Source: Anodontia alba (lineage: Eukaryota > Mollusca > Bivalvia > Lucinida > Lucinidae). From it: a DNA stretch of 64,000 nucleotides. The notes below the pieces were generated by a model. The model was not told the origin of the DNA. It saw only the letters and a program-made list of their open reading frames with translations, and ran no database searches. Both the position numbers and the translations under genes were made by a program. Positions 32,839 through 44,844 of the stretch are shown piece by piece (within the stretch, counting starts at the first letter, position 1; each line of letters starts with the position of its first letter). The DNA is taken from positions 81,295,835-81,359,834 of the forward strand of contig OZ024827.1 of assembly GCA_964016985.1 (NCBI GenBank), read 5' to 3'.

Positions 32839-32872
<34 letters not shown>
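32550..32872 (+). repeat. Possible SINE with poly(A) tail
   Basis: Ends TTAAAGTGTCGTTAAGCCCC then an A-rich tail of about 40 bases with one C. The front half contains a pyrimidine-rich stretch. No tRNA boxes are clear. Confidence 0.5.
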
Positions 32873-32873
<1 letters not shown>

Positions 32874-33044
32874 TATTCAGGTAATAGTAGCGACTAAATG
32901 AGAACAAATACAGCAGTTATCCCGTATTGTTTTCTTCTTTTGAAAACTAGCAGTTATTCCGTATTTTGTTTTATTTATTTATTTAAAAGCTTTGCGGTCG
33001 GTGCGACTAAACGTTTGCTTGTATGTCTTATCTGTATTGCATAC

Positions 33045-36005
33045 TCTTACTACTGTCCCAGTACCAGTCCTACTAAAATGACATAGCCCTCAGCTGTCCC
33101 AGTACCAGTCCTACTGATAAGACGGTCCACTACTGTCCAAATACCAATCCTGCTGATACGACGCAGTCCACTAATGTCCCAGTTGTAGTCCTACTGACAT
33201 GTTACAGTCCATTACTGTACCAGTACCGGTTCCACTGATATGATATAGTCCCCTTTAGCCCCAGTACGTCCTGCCGTCGGGGACACATTCCACTAGTGCC
33301 CCAGTACTAGAAATACAGATACCCTACAGTCCCAGTACCAGTCCTAATGATATACTGTCCAAGTACCAGTCCTGCTGATACGATACAGTCCACTACTGTC
33401 CCAGTTGTAGTCCTACTGACATGGCGCAGTCCACTACTGTACCAGTACCAGTTCCGCTGATATGATATAGTCCCCTTCTGCCCCAGTACAAGTCCTACTG
33501 AAGCGACACAATCCACTTGTGCCCCAGTACAAGAATTACAGATACCCTACAGTCCACTTTTGTCCTAGTACAAGTTCTAATGATATGATAGAGCCCATTA
33601 CTCCTCGAATACCTGTCCTACTCATACAACACAGTCCATTACTGTCACAGTACCAGTTCTACTGATATGACACAGTCCATTATTGACCAAGTACCACTCC
33701 TACTGATATGATACAGTCCACCACTGCCGAAGCACCAGTCATATCGATACTACACACTCCACTTCTGTCCAAGTATCAGTCCGACTGATACGACACAGTC
33801 CACTACTGTCACAGTACCAGTCATACTGATATGATACAGTCCTTTACTATCCCAGTACCATTCCTATTAATATGGCATAGTACATTACTGCCCCAGTACC
33901 AGTCCTACATATGGATACAGTACATTACTGACCAAGTACCAGTTCCAGTTCTGTTGACACAGTACACTACTGTCATATTACCAGTTCTACAGATAATACC
34001 CGGCCCACTTCTGTCCTAGTACCAGTCTTATTGATATGATACAGTCCACCAATGCCCAGTACCGTCATATTGATACGACGACACAGCCCTCTTCAGTCGC
34101 AGTACTATTTCTACTGATATGATACAGTCTACCACTGCAAAGTACCAGTCCTACTGATACGACAACCAACTTCTGTCCTAGTGCGAGTCCTACTGATCTG
34201 ATACAGTCAACTTCTGTCTTAATACCAGAACTATTGATACGATAGTCCACTACTGCCCCATTACCAGCCCTACTGATACCCTCCAGTCCACTTCTATTTA
34301 TCAGTAGTATTTAGCCCCCGAGATATGACACAGTACACCACTGCCCCAGTTTCATTCCTACATACATGTATACGATACAGTACATTTCTGCTCCAGCATC
34401 AGTTCTATTGATATGATACAGTACACGACTCTCCCTTAGCTAAAAAAAGGTAAAAGAAATCTTATTGATACTACACAGTCCATAACAGTCCCAGTATCTG
34501 TCTTACTGATATGATATTTTCCATCAGTACCCCAGTACCAGTCAAACTGATACGACACAGTCAACTATTATTCCAGTACTAGTCCTGTTGATATGATACA
34601 ATCTACCGCTGCCCCCCTTCCCCCAGATCAAGTCATATTGATTCGACTACTGCCCCATTTCCAGTCTTACCTATACGATAAAGTACAGTTCTGCCCCCAG
34701 GATCAGTTCTATTGATATGACACAGTACAGAACTGTCCCATTGTCAGCCTTACTGATACTACACAGTCCACAACTCTCCAAGCTTTAATCTTATTGACAT
34801 CATACAGTTCACCTATACCCAAGTACCAGTCTTACTGATACGACACAGACTACTGTTCCCGTGCCAGTCCTATTGATACAACACAGTCGACCTGCCCCAC
34901 TACGAGTTCTTATGATACCCTATATACCACTACTTCTCTAGTACCAGATCTACTGATAGGACATAATCCACTACTGCCAGAGTATCAGTCATATTAATAA
35001 CCTACATTCTACCCCTGTACCAGTCTTACTGATACCTTACAGTCAACAACTGCCCCTGTACCAGTCCTATTGCTACTGCTCCAGTAACGATATAGTAAAT
35101 TACTGCCTCAGTACCAGTCCTATTAATACGACACAGTACACTTATGTCCCATTACCAATCCTACTGATATTACACAGTCTACTACTGTCCCAGTACCAGT
35201 CTTACGGACGTGCTACAGTCCACCAATGTTCCAGTACCAGTCCTACCGAAACTACTTCCCAGTACTAGTCCTAATGATGTATAAAGACTACCACTGCCCA
35301 TTATTAGTCGTACGGATACAACACAGCCCGCGTGTATCCCAGTGTATCCCACTGATATGTTACCGTCTGCTACTGCCCCAGCACCAGACCCATAAATACG
35401 ATACAGTCGACTACTGCCACAGTACCAGTCCTATTGATACGTCATAGTCCACTATTGCCCCGGTACCGATCCCACTGATACCCTACAGTCCACCTCAGTC
35501 CCAGCACCAGTCTTATTGATACCCTTAAGTCCACTACTGTCCCAGGACCAATCCTATTGATACCCTACAGTCCACTGCTGTCCCAGTACCAATCCTATTA
35601 ATTAACACAATATAGTCCACTACTGACCTAATAGGAGCTCTACTGATACTCTACAGACCATTACTGTCCCAGTACCAGTCCTACTGATACGACACAGTCC
35701 ACTTCTGCCCAAGTACCAATCCTACCGATATGCTACAGTACACTTCTGTCCCAGTATCAGTCCTACTGTCCAACAGTTCACTATTGTCCCATTACTAACC
35801 CTACTGATACGATACTGTCCATCACTGCCCTAGTGCAAGTCCTACTGATACGATACAGTCCAAGTAGCAACTCTGTGGATACGCTATGGTCCAGTAATGT
35901 CCTAGTACCGGTCCTACTGATACAGTCCACTACTGCCCCTGTACCAGTTTTACTGATCAGAATCAGATATAGTCTGCTGCCATAATACCAGTCCTACTGA
36001 TAGAA
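33045..36005 (+). repeat. 41-bp minisatellite array, left arm
   Basis: About 70 degenerate copies of a unit like ACAGTCCACTACTGTCCC + AGTACCAGTCCTACTGATAC. Many substitutions and short gaps. Reading frames over it are repeat artefacts. Confidence 0.9.
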
Positions 36006-36009
36006 TGCT

Positions 36010-37640
36010 AAGACTTGTACTATGTCTATAGTGAACTGTAGAAAAAACGGAGGACTGGTCTCTTGGTCTGCAACGGACTGTAGAGTAAAATGAGGAGTGG
36101 TACTGGGTCTGTACTTGATTACAGGGTATACGGTGGCTGTAGAGTATATGGAGGGCTGGTATTTGGTCAATAGTTGTCTGTTGAGAATAAAGAAGACATA
36201 CTGGATCTGTGCTTGACTGCAGAGTATAGGGAGGACTTGTACTGGATCTGGTGGACAGTATATTATACAGAGGACTGGTATTGGGTCTTTAGTTGACTGT
36301 ACAGATTGCGGAGGACTTGAGTCTATTCTGTAGTGGACTTGTAGAGTATACGAAGGACTGTTACTGTGTCTCTACTGGATTGTAAAGTATAAGGAGGACT
36401 GGAACTTGGAATGCAATGGACTGTAGAGTATACGGAGGACCGGTACTGAGTGTAGATGACTATAGAGTATACAGAGGACAGGAACTGGGACTGTGTAGTG
36501 GATTGTAGAGTATACGAAGCACTGAAACGTGGACTGTAAGGGGCTGTATAGTATACGGAGGACCGGTACCGAGTCTGTAGATGACCGTAGAGTGTACGAA
36601 GGACTGAAACTGTAATGGACTGTAGAGTACACGGAGGGATGGCACTGGGTCTGTAATGGATTGTTGAGTATACGGAGAACCGGTAGTGAGTCTGTAGTGG
36701 ATTGTAGAGGACTGAAAGGTGTGTCTGTGGTGGACTGTAGACTATACGGAGGATTGCTACTGGGTCTGTAGTGGACTAAAGAGCATACGGATGACCGGTA
36801 CTGGGTCTGTAGTGGATTTTAGAGTATACGGAGGACTAGTACTGGGTCTGTAGTTGATTGTAAAGTATACTGGTACTACAGTTGACTGTATAATATACGG
36901 AGGACTGGATACTGGTCTGTAGTGGACTGTAGAGTATACAGAGGACTGATATTGGGTCTGAAGTGGACCGTAGAATACACGGAGGATTGTTCCGATCGCT
37001 GTAGTGAACTGTAGTGTATACGGAGGACTTGTACTGGGTCTGTAGTGGATTGTAGAATATACGGAGGGCTGAAACCTGCTCTGTAGTGGACTATAGAGTG
37101 TACGGAAGACTGGCACTGGGTCTGTAGTGGATTGTAGAGTGTGTGGAAAACTGGTACTGTAGTGGACAGTGGATTTTAAGGAAGACTGGTACTAGGTCTG
37201 TGGGGGACTGTAGAGTATACGGAGGACTGGCATTGGGTCTGTAGTGGACTGAACAGTATACACAGGACTGTTTCTGGGTCTATATTGGACTTTAGATATT
37301 ACGTAGGCCTGGTACTGGGTCTCTAGTGGAGTATACAGATGACTGGTACTGGGTCTGTTGTAGACTGCACAATATACGCAGGACTGGTACTGGGTCTGTA
37401 CTGGCTGTAGAGCATATGTAGGTCTGGTGCTGGGTATTTAGAGAACAGTAGTGTATACGGAAGACTAGTATCTTGACTGTAGTGGAGTCTAAAGTAAAGT
37501 ATTCGAAGATTGGTGCTGTGTTTGTATTTACGGAGGAATTGCACTGGGTCAGTAGTGGAATGTAGAATATATGGAGAAGTGATGCTGAGTCAGTAGTGGG
37601 CTGTAGAGTTCTCAAGTGACCTGTTAAAAATTTATCCAAA
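36010..37640 (-). repeat. 41-bp minisatellite array, inverted arm
   Basis: About 40 copies whose complement reads ACAGTCCACTACAGACCC + AGTACCAGTCCTCCGTATAC, the same 41-bp unit as the left array in opposite orientation with a distinct CCGTATACTCT variant. The two arrays meet near 36005. Confidence 0.9.
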
Positions 37641-38071
37641 TCACTCAGTTCATTTAATAGTTTCAATACCCCGGATTCAGGGACTTTAGCAGAGATTTTA
37701 CCATAAATTTGTTCCCGCAGTGTAGGGCGTTTTACCAGGGCTTTGCATTTGAAAATATGAAAGCCTCACTTTTCCTCGTCCCCGTCTGGCCGGATAATCC
37801 AAATGAATGGTGTATTAACTGTTTAATTTTTATAGTTTGATTTTGTAATATTCCCATTCTCACGATTCTTGTATGGATTTGACAGACATAATAAGGAAAT
37901 TGTCATCTTCTTGTTTTGTCTTTACAATCCATTCTAATTGTTTTGCCAAAAAATAACTTGATAAGACGTGCGTTGCTTTTTGAATAATAATATTTCCTAT
38001 AAGTACAAATGCCGGCAAACAGATCAAGCTCAGACTGTTATAGAAGAGATGACAAGTTAAGTATAATTTCA

Positions 38072-38108
<37 letters not shown>

Positions 38109-38220
38109 GGGTAATAGTTGTAGTAACTGCTCAGATTTTTTGGTAGACATGTGCGACCAAAATCTCAAAAACATGACTCATTTTTATAATCCAGATTATG
38201 TTCTACATTTTAGACCGTAC
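37641..38220. other. Gene-free DNA with (GA)n
   Basis: A GA run of about 13 units at 38078-38105. No supported gene. Confidence 0.35.
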
Positions 38221-38223
38221 CTA

Positions 38224-39028
38224 CGAGTGCCATTCAATATATAATGCAACCTGATAAATTATTTCCGTAATAAATATTTTTAAAATGTTACCGTCCTACA
38301 TTCCTACAAAGTAATATCCACTGTGGTCAGTGACAGACTTCCAACTCTTTGGCAGGTCATCTATACCCGTAGCTAGGCAACCGTTCTCAAGTACCCTCAC
38401 CCTCACGGCCACGGCGGATTCAAGCTCCTCTAAATCGTAATAACAAATACCCCTCATATCTTCCTTTAGTTTGGGGCAAAGGTCAAAGTCGCAGGGACTT
38501 GTGTCCGGGGAATAAGCGGGGTGGTCCAACGTTTCCCACTCGTACCGCCCTAGCAATGAAGTCACCCCAATCGCGCAGTAATCCTTCTATCAGATTTCAA
38601 CAACCTTTTTAACTGTTCAGTATTATAACTGTTCGTAGCCGTCAGTTCTACCTGCTCGGTGGGCAGCTTGAACGCACTCTCTGCCACTCTTGAACTCATT
38701 CGCCATTCTTGTAACTTGAGAATATGATAGAGTATATATGCCGAAAGCTTCCTGTAATGCACTAAATATTTCCTTTGCTGTTTTATTACACTGACATTCA
38801 ATTTTTATTTTTATGTAACTACGCTGATCCTGAGACGTGACCGCGACCATGACGCTTACAGCGACGTCATATAACGTCATGGTATGATGATGCCATTACA
38901 AAAGCCGTCGCAACGTTACGTGCTAATTGCATTTGTATTGAAGTATCATACATGTCAATTTTGAAAGTGACTGATTCCGTACTTAAGAAATTATTAGGTA
39001 AGTTGCATTGTATATTGAATGACCCTCG
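38224..39028 (-). mobile_element. Internally deleted mariner-like element
   Basis: 805 bp between TA dinucleotides. Inverted ends CGAGTGCCATTCAATATA + TAATGCAAC and CGAGGGTCATTCAATATA + CAATGCAAC. Encodes remnants of both ends of a mariner transposase but lacks the central catalytic part. Confidence 0.85.
38296..38880 (-). pseudogene. Mariner transposase remnant
   Basis: Read from high to low coordinates: an N-terminal DNA-binding segment (RSYIKIKIECQCNKTAKEI then SYSQVTRMANEFKSG) in one frame, a linker (LLKSDRRITARLG) in a second, then the third-aspartate region (HPAYSPDTSPCDFDL) and the C-terminus. The first two catalytic aspartates and the DNARPH region are missing, so roughly 120 residues have been deleted. 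It is a different mariner lineage from the copy at 55.5 kb. Confidence 0.8.
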
Positions 39029-39099
39029 TATGTTTATAGTTTTTGTCGCAAAGCCCACCCCATATTTGCGCACATGCCTCATATAGGCAGATGAACCCT

Positions 39100-39161
<62 letters not shown>

Positions 39162-39170
39162 CAGAGAGAG
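39100..39170. repeat. (GA)n(CAGA)n microsatellite
   Basis: GA for about 24 bases, then eight CAGA units and a short ACAGAGAGAG. Confidence 0.95.
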
Positions 39171-39171
39171 C

Positions 39172-39940
39172 ATTTTATTCGCTTCTTTTCGCTTTACTAT
39201 TTACAATTCACAGTTTTCACCCATAGCAGTTGAAGTAGGTGTGGTCATGGTATCCAAGTCATAATCCAAACATAAATCCGTAAACGAATGACGAATCAGA
39301 ATATTCAGACCAACAGACATGCACCCCAGAAAAAAGGGTATAATCAGGCGTCCGCGGATAGTAAGCATTACTTGGTAAGCAAGCTTCGTCCACCATGCCC
39401 ATAGGCCTGAACGAGGCAGTTGAATCGATAGGTTTCACCTCTGTGCCAAGGTAAAGACAAAGAAATCACCTCAAAGAGAGCAATACATTGGATTTGCTTT
39501 TATGTGCGTACATGTGTGCATTTCTATGCATTCAGTAATTTCTAAGTAAATGTATATAGTTCAGAGAAGTAGCTGAAGCTATCCAAATTAGGCATACAAA
39601 CAAATTCCCTTCTAAAACTTTTAAAGCAGTGTTTTCTACTTCTTGAAGAACATTTTCTCTTGAAGGTAATTAAGGTGCCTATAGACAGTGAGACTTGAGA
39701 CATCTAGACAGGTTTGCGAACCTGTTCAAATATAACGTTTTACAATCCACAGGGATGCAACGCTAAGCAGTTTGACTGAGGCTATAAAACTATATCTTCT
39801 GAGTTAACCGAAGAATGTTTTCTGGGTTAACGTTCAGCGCTACAAACATAAAGCGTTTGCGCCACATAAGACAGTCATGGCGTTCCATAGGCGGTGTTCT
39901 TTGTAGACGGACAAATATCGCAATATGAACATCACATTCG
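39172..39940. other. Gene-free DNA
   Basis: No supported gene or repeat recognised. Confidence 0.3.
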
Positions 39941-39945
39941 TGGAG

Positions 39946-40144
39946 CGCTGTGGTGCAGTGGTAAAGCATCGGACTCGAGATCGAGAGGTATCGGGTTCGA
40001 TCCCCACTAAGAGCAAGTGTTGTTTCCTTGAGCAAGAGACTTTATCCACATTGCTTAATACTGGTTTCTACTCAGGAAAAAAGAGGGCCACATGGAAGAT
40101 TAGTACTATATTACTAAATGTGTTACCCTCTATAAATAAAGTCG

Positions 40145-40179
<35 letters not shown>

Positions 40180-40190
40180 CATTATTATAA
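39946..40190 (+). repeat. tRNA-derived SINE with (ATT)n tail
   Basis: Head GAGCGCTGTGGTGCAGTGG (A box) and GGGTTCGATCCCCACTAAG (B box), then a central CCTTGAGCAAGAGACTTTAT block resembling conserved central domains of metazoan SINEs, then AAATAAAGTCG and about 15 ATT units. Confidence 0.85.
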
Positions 40191-40200
40191 ATGAGACACA

Positions 40201-40236
40201 GACAACCAGTGTAGATCCAGGATCCACCTGTTTGCA
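40201..40236. repeat. Partial hairpin copy, CAAACAGTG family
   Basis: ACCAGTGTAGATCCAGGATC then CACCTGTTTGC; the core was deleted. The 40295-40360 flank matches 1675-1738. Confidence 0.5.
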
Positions 40237-40832
40237 TTAAATTCAATAATTTCTACGAAACATGATAATAAAAACTAACCAGACATCCCTTATATAGGAA
40301 ATGAATTTGTCCAAAGACTTAAGATAGAAGAGTCCACTCGGCATAAATGGGTTAACCTTCATAGTTGTGATGCACGTCATTGATATGTAACTGATAAAGC
40401 GTGGTGTTATTGCGACCTATAACCTAAAATTTATATTAGATATGCAAAGTGCAATTCACACACATACACACACACAAAGTCCATTATAAGTATAAGCAGT
40501 TGGCATGTAAAGCTACTGATTAGCTTACAATTACATCAATTTCTAGACCACATTTACAAAGCGCAAAAAATTATAAAACTCTCACGTAGGCGGAAGACGC
40601 CGTTGCATTTTGTGTTAAAATCAACGACCACACATACTTAATCAGGATGATTTGTATATAAAACAATGATGCCCACTGCAGATATTGACTTTTCCAACTT
40701 CGTCGTTTTTCCCATTTAGTCGTTTTCCCAACTTAAGCGTTTGATATACGTTTTCCAAGATAGTCGTTATTTTTTCCCACTTAAGCGTATTTCCAACTTA
40801 GTCTCTTCACACACGTATTCGGTAAAACATCA

Positions 40833-41080
40833 GGGCCCACTTGTTCAAAGCGTCGTTAGCTTAACGAGCTTGTTAAGGGTCAATTCGTTAACTGTTTTAG
40901 CAGAGTCAATATACAATATTCTGATATTTTTTGCTAAAAACATGTGAGTAGCTGCACTGCAAAAGCTACTCACATTTTTTCAGCAAAATATTTCAGCATA
41001 TTTGCGTATGACTCGATGTAAATTTTAACGAATCGTTAACTACAGACATCGTTAGCTTCCTGCTTAACTAGATATGTGTG
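40833..41080. mobile_element. GGGCCC-ended MITE, copy 1
   Basis: Left end GGGCCCACTTGTTCAAAGCG; right end degraded. Internal palindrome CATGTGAGTAGCTGCACTGC + AAAAGCTACTCACAT. Partner copy at 62882-63124. Confidence 0.75.
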
Positions 41081-41639
41081 CTTGTAAAACACTATGCCCC
41101 AATCATTTGCTTGCCCCCAAAAGGTGCGCCAAGTATCCCCAACTAAAGCAAATTTTATCATTTTTATCATGTTGAAATTCCTACTTACTGTGTTCCAACT
41201 CCTTATCCTTATGTTAATTTCTTTTCATAACGTAAGTCAACTGAGGTTAGCTGAGGCCAGAAGCTACACACTGAGTCAGAAATATTCTAAAGTAGTACAT
41301 TGTAATACAGTGCTGACTTATATGCTACTATCAGCGCACTGTGTGGGCATTGTGGGTCTGGTGCACCAGACGGGGAGATACCAACTCTGTTTTATGGTGA
41401 CACAGGGCAATTCCTATTACGGATTTGCACACTACCTTGTTACAGTATTAAGTTGGTCTAATGACATATCCATACCTTTTGCAAACTTCCTTCATATTAA
41501 TAAACTTTTTCAAACTTGAACTACCCTGAAATTTCTATGTATATGTGCTTGTATCTTCGTAATAGCGATTAATCATGGGACAGAACTGGACAGCTTAGAC
41601 GTCCAAGATGAAGTATTCGAACTTTTTTACAGATTTCGT

Positions 41640-42800
41640 CGAGCTTGTTTCTTGGCGATTTTCGATAATTGCACATTCGCCACAATTTGTAATAAATTTT
41701 TTAAACTTAAACTGCCCAAGGAATTTCGATGTTTATGTACTTGTATCTTCGTGACAACTAATCACCGGACACAACTGAACAGTTTAGACATCAAAGTTGA
41801 AGTATATGATCTTTATGCGTTTTTGGCGATTTGCGATGATTTTCAAATTCGCCACAATTTGTAATGAACTTTTCAAACTCAAGCTACCCCAGAAATTTCG
41901 AAGTATATGAACTTCTTTCTTAGTTACAACTAATACGGGCACAGAATGGGACAGTACTGATTTAAAATATTGAAGTTTTCGAACGTTATTATAAAATTGC
42001 GTTGTTTGCTTTTTTGGCGATTTTCGATGATTTTTACATTCACCACATTTTGTAATAAACTTTGCAATCTTTAACTTCCCCCAGGACTTTCGAAGTATGT
42101 GTATCTTCGTAACACCTTATCAGGGAACAGAATTGGACAGTTTAGACATTAACGACGAAGTTTGTGAAGTTTATTACACATTGCATCGACTTTGTTTTTT
42201 GCCGATTTTCGATGATTTTCACATTCGCCGCAGTTTGTAATAACTTTTTTTTTCTATCTTGTACTACCCTAGGAATTTCGATGTATATGTAGCTGTGTCT
42301 TCGTTACAACCTTGTTACACATCAGAGATGAGGTTTCTAAACGTTATAACAAATTACGTTGAATTTGCTTCTTGGTGATTTTCCATGATTTTCACATTCG
42401 CCGAAATTTGTAATAAGCTTTTCAAACTTGAGCTCCCCGAGTAATTTACACGTATATGTACTTATATCTTCGTTACAGCTAGTCAAGGGACACACTTGGA
42501 CAGTTTAGACATCAAAAATGAAGTATTCGAACTTACAAATTACAAATGCTGTTCGTTTGCGTTTTGGTGGTTTTCGATAATGTTTACATTCGCGCAATTT
42601 GTATATAAACTTCCCAAAATTTAACTTCCCAAGGACTTTCGAAGCATATGCATTTGTATCTTCGTTGCAAGTAAAACAGGGGACAGAACTGGACAGTTTA
42701 AACATCAAAGACGATGTTTTTGAAGTTTATCACAAATTGCGTTGGCTTTAACTTTTGGCGATTTTCGATGATTTTCACATTCACCGCAATTTGTAATAAC
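41640..42800. repeat. Tandem array, about 183-bp unit, 7 copies
   Basis: GGCGATTTTCGATGATTTTC, or variants, at about 41655, 41826, 42014, 42192, 42376, 42564 and 42757. Units also share CACATTCGCC.CAATTTGTAA and GGGACAGAACTGGACAG. The array ends exactly where the retroelement-like frame starts. Confidence 0.85.
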
Positions 42801-43319
42801 TCGCTTATACAACATTTCACGCCACTTCGTAGACAGCATGAGGAATCCTGGACTAGAGAATTAGGTACTGCAGCACCCTACTATTGCAATGACAAAACAG
42901 ATTCTGTAGGGAATCTTACCAGCCCAAGATGCAGCTCGGTCAATGTGATGAGGCGCTTTGGCAGCTCTCAAAGACGTAAGAGATGTCATGGACATTGGCA
43001 CTTCAATCGTCCTAATTTTCATGCTGATGTCGCATTTGACACTCTCCTTCCACATGTACAACAGCCATTAGGACTTTATCATATTGAATCTAAACTACGC
43101 TCTTTGCAGAAGGAAGCTGTGGATACAAAATCGTACCTTCCAAATTTTCCTGAATATAAGCGGGTTGATATCATTTTGGATGTTGCTAAGTTTAGGTTGT
43201 ACAAGCCTGTTCAAACAGTTTCTCCAGAAGAGACTCCAACTCGTGATTTTCTGAAACTTGACTTCAGAAATAAAGGTCTTGACGCCGTTAACAAAGTAAT
43301 AAGTAATAAAAAAAAGTAA
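42800..43319 (+). pseudogene. Retroelement coding fragment (Penelope-like?)
   Basis: A 173-residue open stretch whose usable part starts at about NSLIQHF. Motifs: RRQHEESWTRELGTAAPY, then CNDKTDSVGNL, NVM.RFGSSQRRKR.HGHWHF, LLPHVQQPLGLYHI, and near the end DFLKLDFRNKGLDAVN. The (R)(R/E)..W...L.T..PYG.ND pattern resembles the region following GIY-YIG nucleases in Penelope-like and related retroelements of invertebrates (from memory, not searched). It ends at TAA, with no RT in the window, so it is a detached C-terminal fragment. It could instead be an exon of a domesticated gene. Confidence 0.45.
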
Positions 43320-43689
43320 ACACACATCCCTTCTTTTGGAAATGGACCTGCCAAAAGAGCTGATGTATAGAAGAATGTATCCAGCATAAATGGGTTAAGA
43401 TCTCGGCACTGAAAGATAGATAGGCCTGGGCGGACAACGAAGTGCAAGCTCAGCTTGTGTGTTCCCGCAATCTGATCAGAGCAAACGTCGTCTTTAATGG
43501 ATATCACCCCATGCTCTTATCAGACCGTTGGATTTTGAACCTTTGTTGTCCGCATATGCGGTACCCTAGCAAACATACGTTATAACAACGTAGTTTGGTC
43601 TCGTCGTGACGCAGCGGCGTTTTGTATTTGTAGGAAAAGCCCCGCTTTGTTCATACCACGTTTCAATTTATTCGCTATTACTTCAGCAA

Positions 43690-43840
43690 TGCGTTGCCAC
43701 GGGACACGGTCCAGCGTAGCGGGCACATTAGGTTTAGACAAGGTCGCATCAACGTCAATTCAAATTCACTGTGTGACGTTGTATCGACGCTCATTCGACA
43801 TTGTCTCAAGATTGCGTACCCGCTCGGCATGTAATGATAC
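43690..43840. repeat. Diverged foldback with AGCGGGCACATT arm
   Basis: Left GCGTAGCGGGCACATTAGG, right TTGCGTACCCGCTCGGC; interior has TCGCATCAACGTCAATTC and GACGTTGTATCGACG. A relative of the CCCAGCAGGCACATGACG MITE next to it. Confidence 0.5.
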
Positions 43841-43866
43841 AATTTAGAAATTTTAGCCATGTGATT

Positions 43867-43974
43867 CCCAGCAGGCACATGACGTTTATACAACGTCGCC
43901 TCAACGTCGATGCAACGTCATGACGTTGCATCGACGTTGAGCCGACGTTGTGAAAACGTCATGTGCCCGCTGGG
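43867..43974. mobile_element. Near-perfect palindromic MITE, CCCAGCAGGCACATGACG
   Basis: 108 bp with arms CCCAGCAGGCACATGACG and CGTCATGTGCCCGCTGGG, repeated ACGTCG/CGACGT words inside, and ATT on both sides (43864-43866, 43975-43977). A diverged copy lies at 57861-57964. Confidence 0.8.
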
Positions 43975-44151
43975 ATTAATTGTACATATACTGACTGAAT
44001 ATCTATAGACTGACTTTAGACACATACCGTAATTGTCTTCCTTGTTTATTTTGCTCCATAACTTATATCCCAGATATCCTACTACACTGGCGGTTAAAGC
44101 TAAAGCTAAAGCCTCTGTTTCCCGATCATTCAGTTCTACATGTATACGCAT
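43918..44151 (-). CDS. Small membrane protein, paralogue of micropeptide A
   Basis: Start ATG at 44151 by comparison with 24692. Residues 1-16 are polar and acidic, 17-34 hydrophobic (ALALALTASVVGYLGY), then KLWSKINKED. It shares GYLGYK..SKIN..D with micropeptide A but lacks about six residues of the helix and the GG pair. After GACAATTACG comes GTATGTG, a good splice donor (44027), so the true exon may end at 44028; residues beyond that in the open frame run into the MITE and are doubtful. It could be a decaying duplicate. Confidence 0.45.
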   Translation of the reverse strand: MRIHVELNDRETEALALALTASVVGYLGYKLWSKINKEDNYGMCLKSVYRYSVSICTINPSGHMTFSQRRLNVDATS

Positions 44152-44399
44152 GTTGATTCCTGCAAAGGTCATACACTCTGTTCAGAAATAGACTACTTTC
44201 GGTTTTGTACAGGAAAACGTCTAATCAAATACTAGTTCAGGCGTTCTATGGTCTGACTATAGTTGATCTTACTTTTTTAGATACGGACTGTCTTTATCAG
44301 ACAAACTCTCAGATTAGCTATTAGAAGCTACGTAATGATATATATGACAAATAGGGAAAAAACCCGGTTGAGTTTTTTTATTAAATATTTTTTTCGCAC

Positions 44400-44705
44400 A
44401 ACCACCACTCCACAGCCTATGTAGACTGTTTTTTTTGCATTTTTCATCAAAAATTACACTTTTTTTGGCTTCTGGGGGGCATTTTTTGGCCCAAAAAGTC
44501 ATAGTTTTTCCCACTCCAGAGCCCTTGTAGACTGTTTTTTGTTTTGTGTGTTTTTTTACGCCTTTCAACGGTGGATTTTTTTTTTTCGGTTTTACTTAAT
44601 AAAGTCAAAGAATTTCTAGTTTTACTTATTTTTTTTTTATTTGTTCAATATTTTTTGTCCACACAATCACCAACTCCACATACTATGCAGACTGTTTTTT
44701 TATAC
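44400..44705 (+). promoter_or_regulatory. Three diverged repeats upstream of the 398-residue gene
   Basis: ACTCCACAGCCTATGTAGAC at about 44410, ACTCCAGAGCCCTTGTAGAC at about 44513, and ACTCCACATACTATGCAGAC at about 44671, each followed by TGTTTTTT. Two are followed by CTTTTTTTGGCTT. Similar words on the minus strand (CCTCCACAGGCCCTACAGAG, 48822-48841) precede the right-hand genes. Confidence 0.5.
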
Positions 44706-44780
44706 TTTTATCCACAAAATTGCGCTTTTTTTGGCTTTTGGCTGCGTTTTGTGACCCACTAGAATCTCTAGTTTTCCCTG

Positions 44781-44788
44781 TATAAAAT
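44781..44788 (+). promoter_or_regulatory. TATA box candidate
   Basis: TATAAAAT lies 57 bases before the ATG at 44845 and just downstream of the repeat set, a plausible core promoter for the first gene. Confidence 0.4.
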
Positions 44789-44844
44789 ATTCTTGCCCTT
44801 GTGGATTTTTATTTTAAACAAATGAGATCCAAATATAAAACAAC

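Larger units (their letters stand above)
43405..44240. repeat. Segmental duplicate B (partner at 23.86-24.79 kb)
   Basis: Same landmarks in the same order as segment A. Extra DNA here: a foldback at about 43690-43840 and the MITE at 43867-43974; both are missing from A, while A has the family-B MITE. The duplication therefore precedes all three insertions. Confidence 0.8.

Noticed and set aside
36372..37666. Several minus-strand frames of 60-124 codons with repeated YSTVHYRPSTSPPYT-like peptides
   Set aside because: They are translations of the 41-bp minisatellite; 41 is not a multiple of three, so frames break and restart and no protein is implied.
39946..40017. Second tRNA-like sequence
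   Set aside because: It continues into a SINE central block and an ATT tail; not a functional tRNA gene.
41094..41519. 141-codon plus-strand frame with a hydrophobic segment
   Set aside because: No family recognised, no upstream signals, and it ends at the edge of a tandem array. It may be chance; only transcript data could rescue it.
44314..44568. 84-codon minus-strand frame with repeated SLHRLWSGG-like and VYKGSGVGK-like words
   Set aside because: It is the complement of the diverged upstream repeats of the 44845 gene and breaks in the third repeat, so it is not taken as coding.
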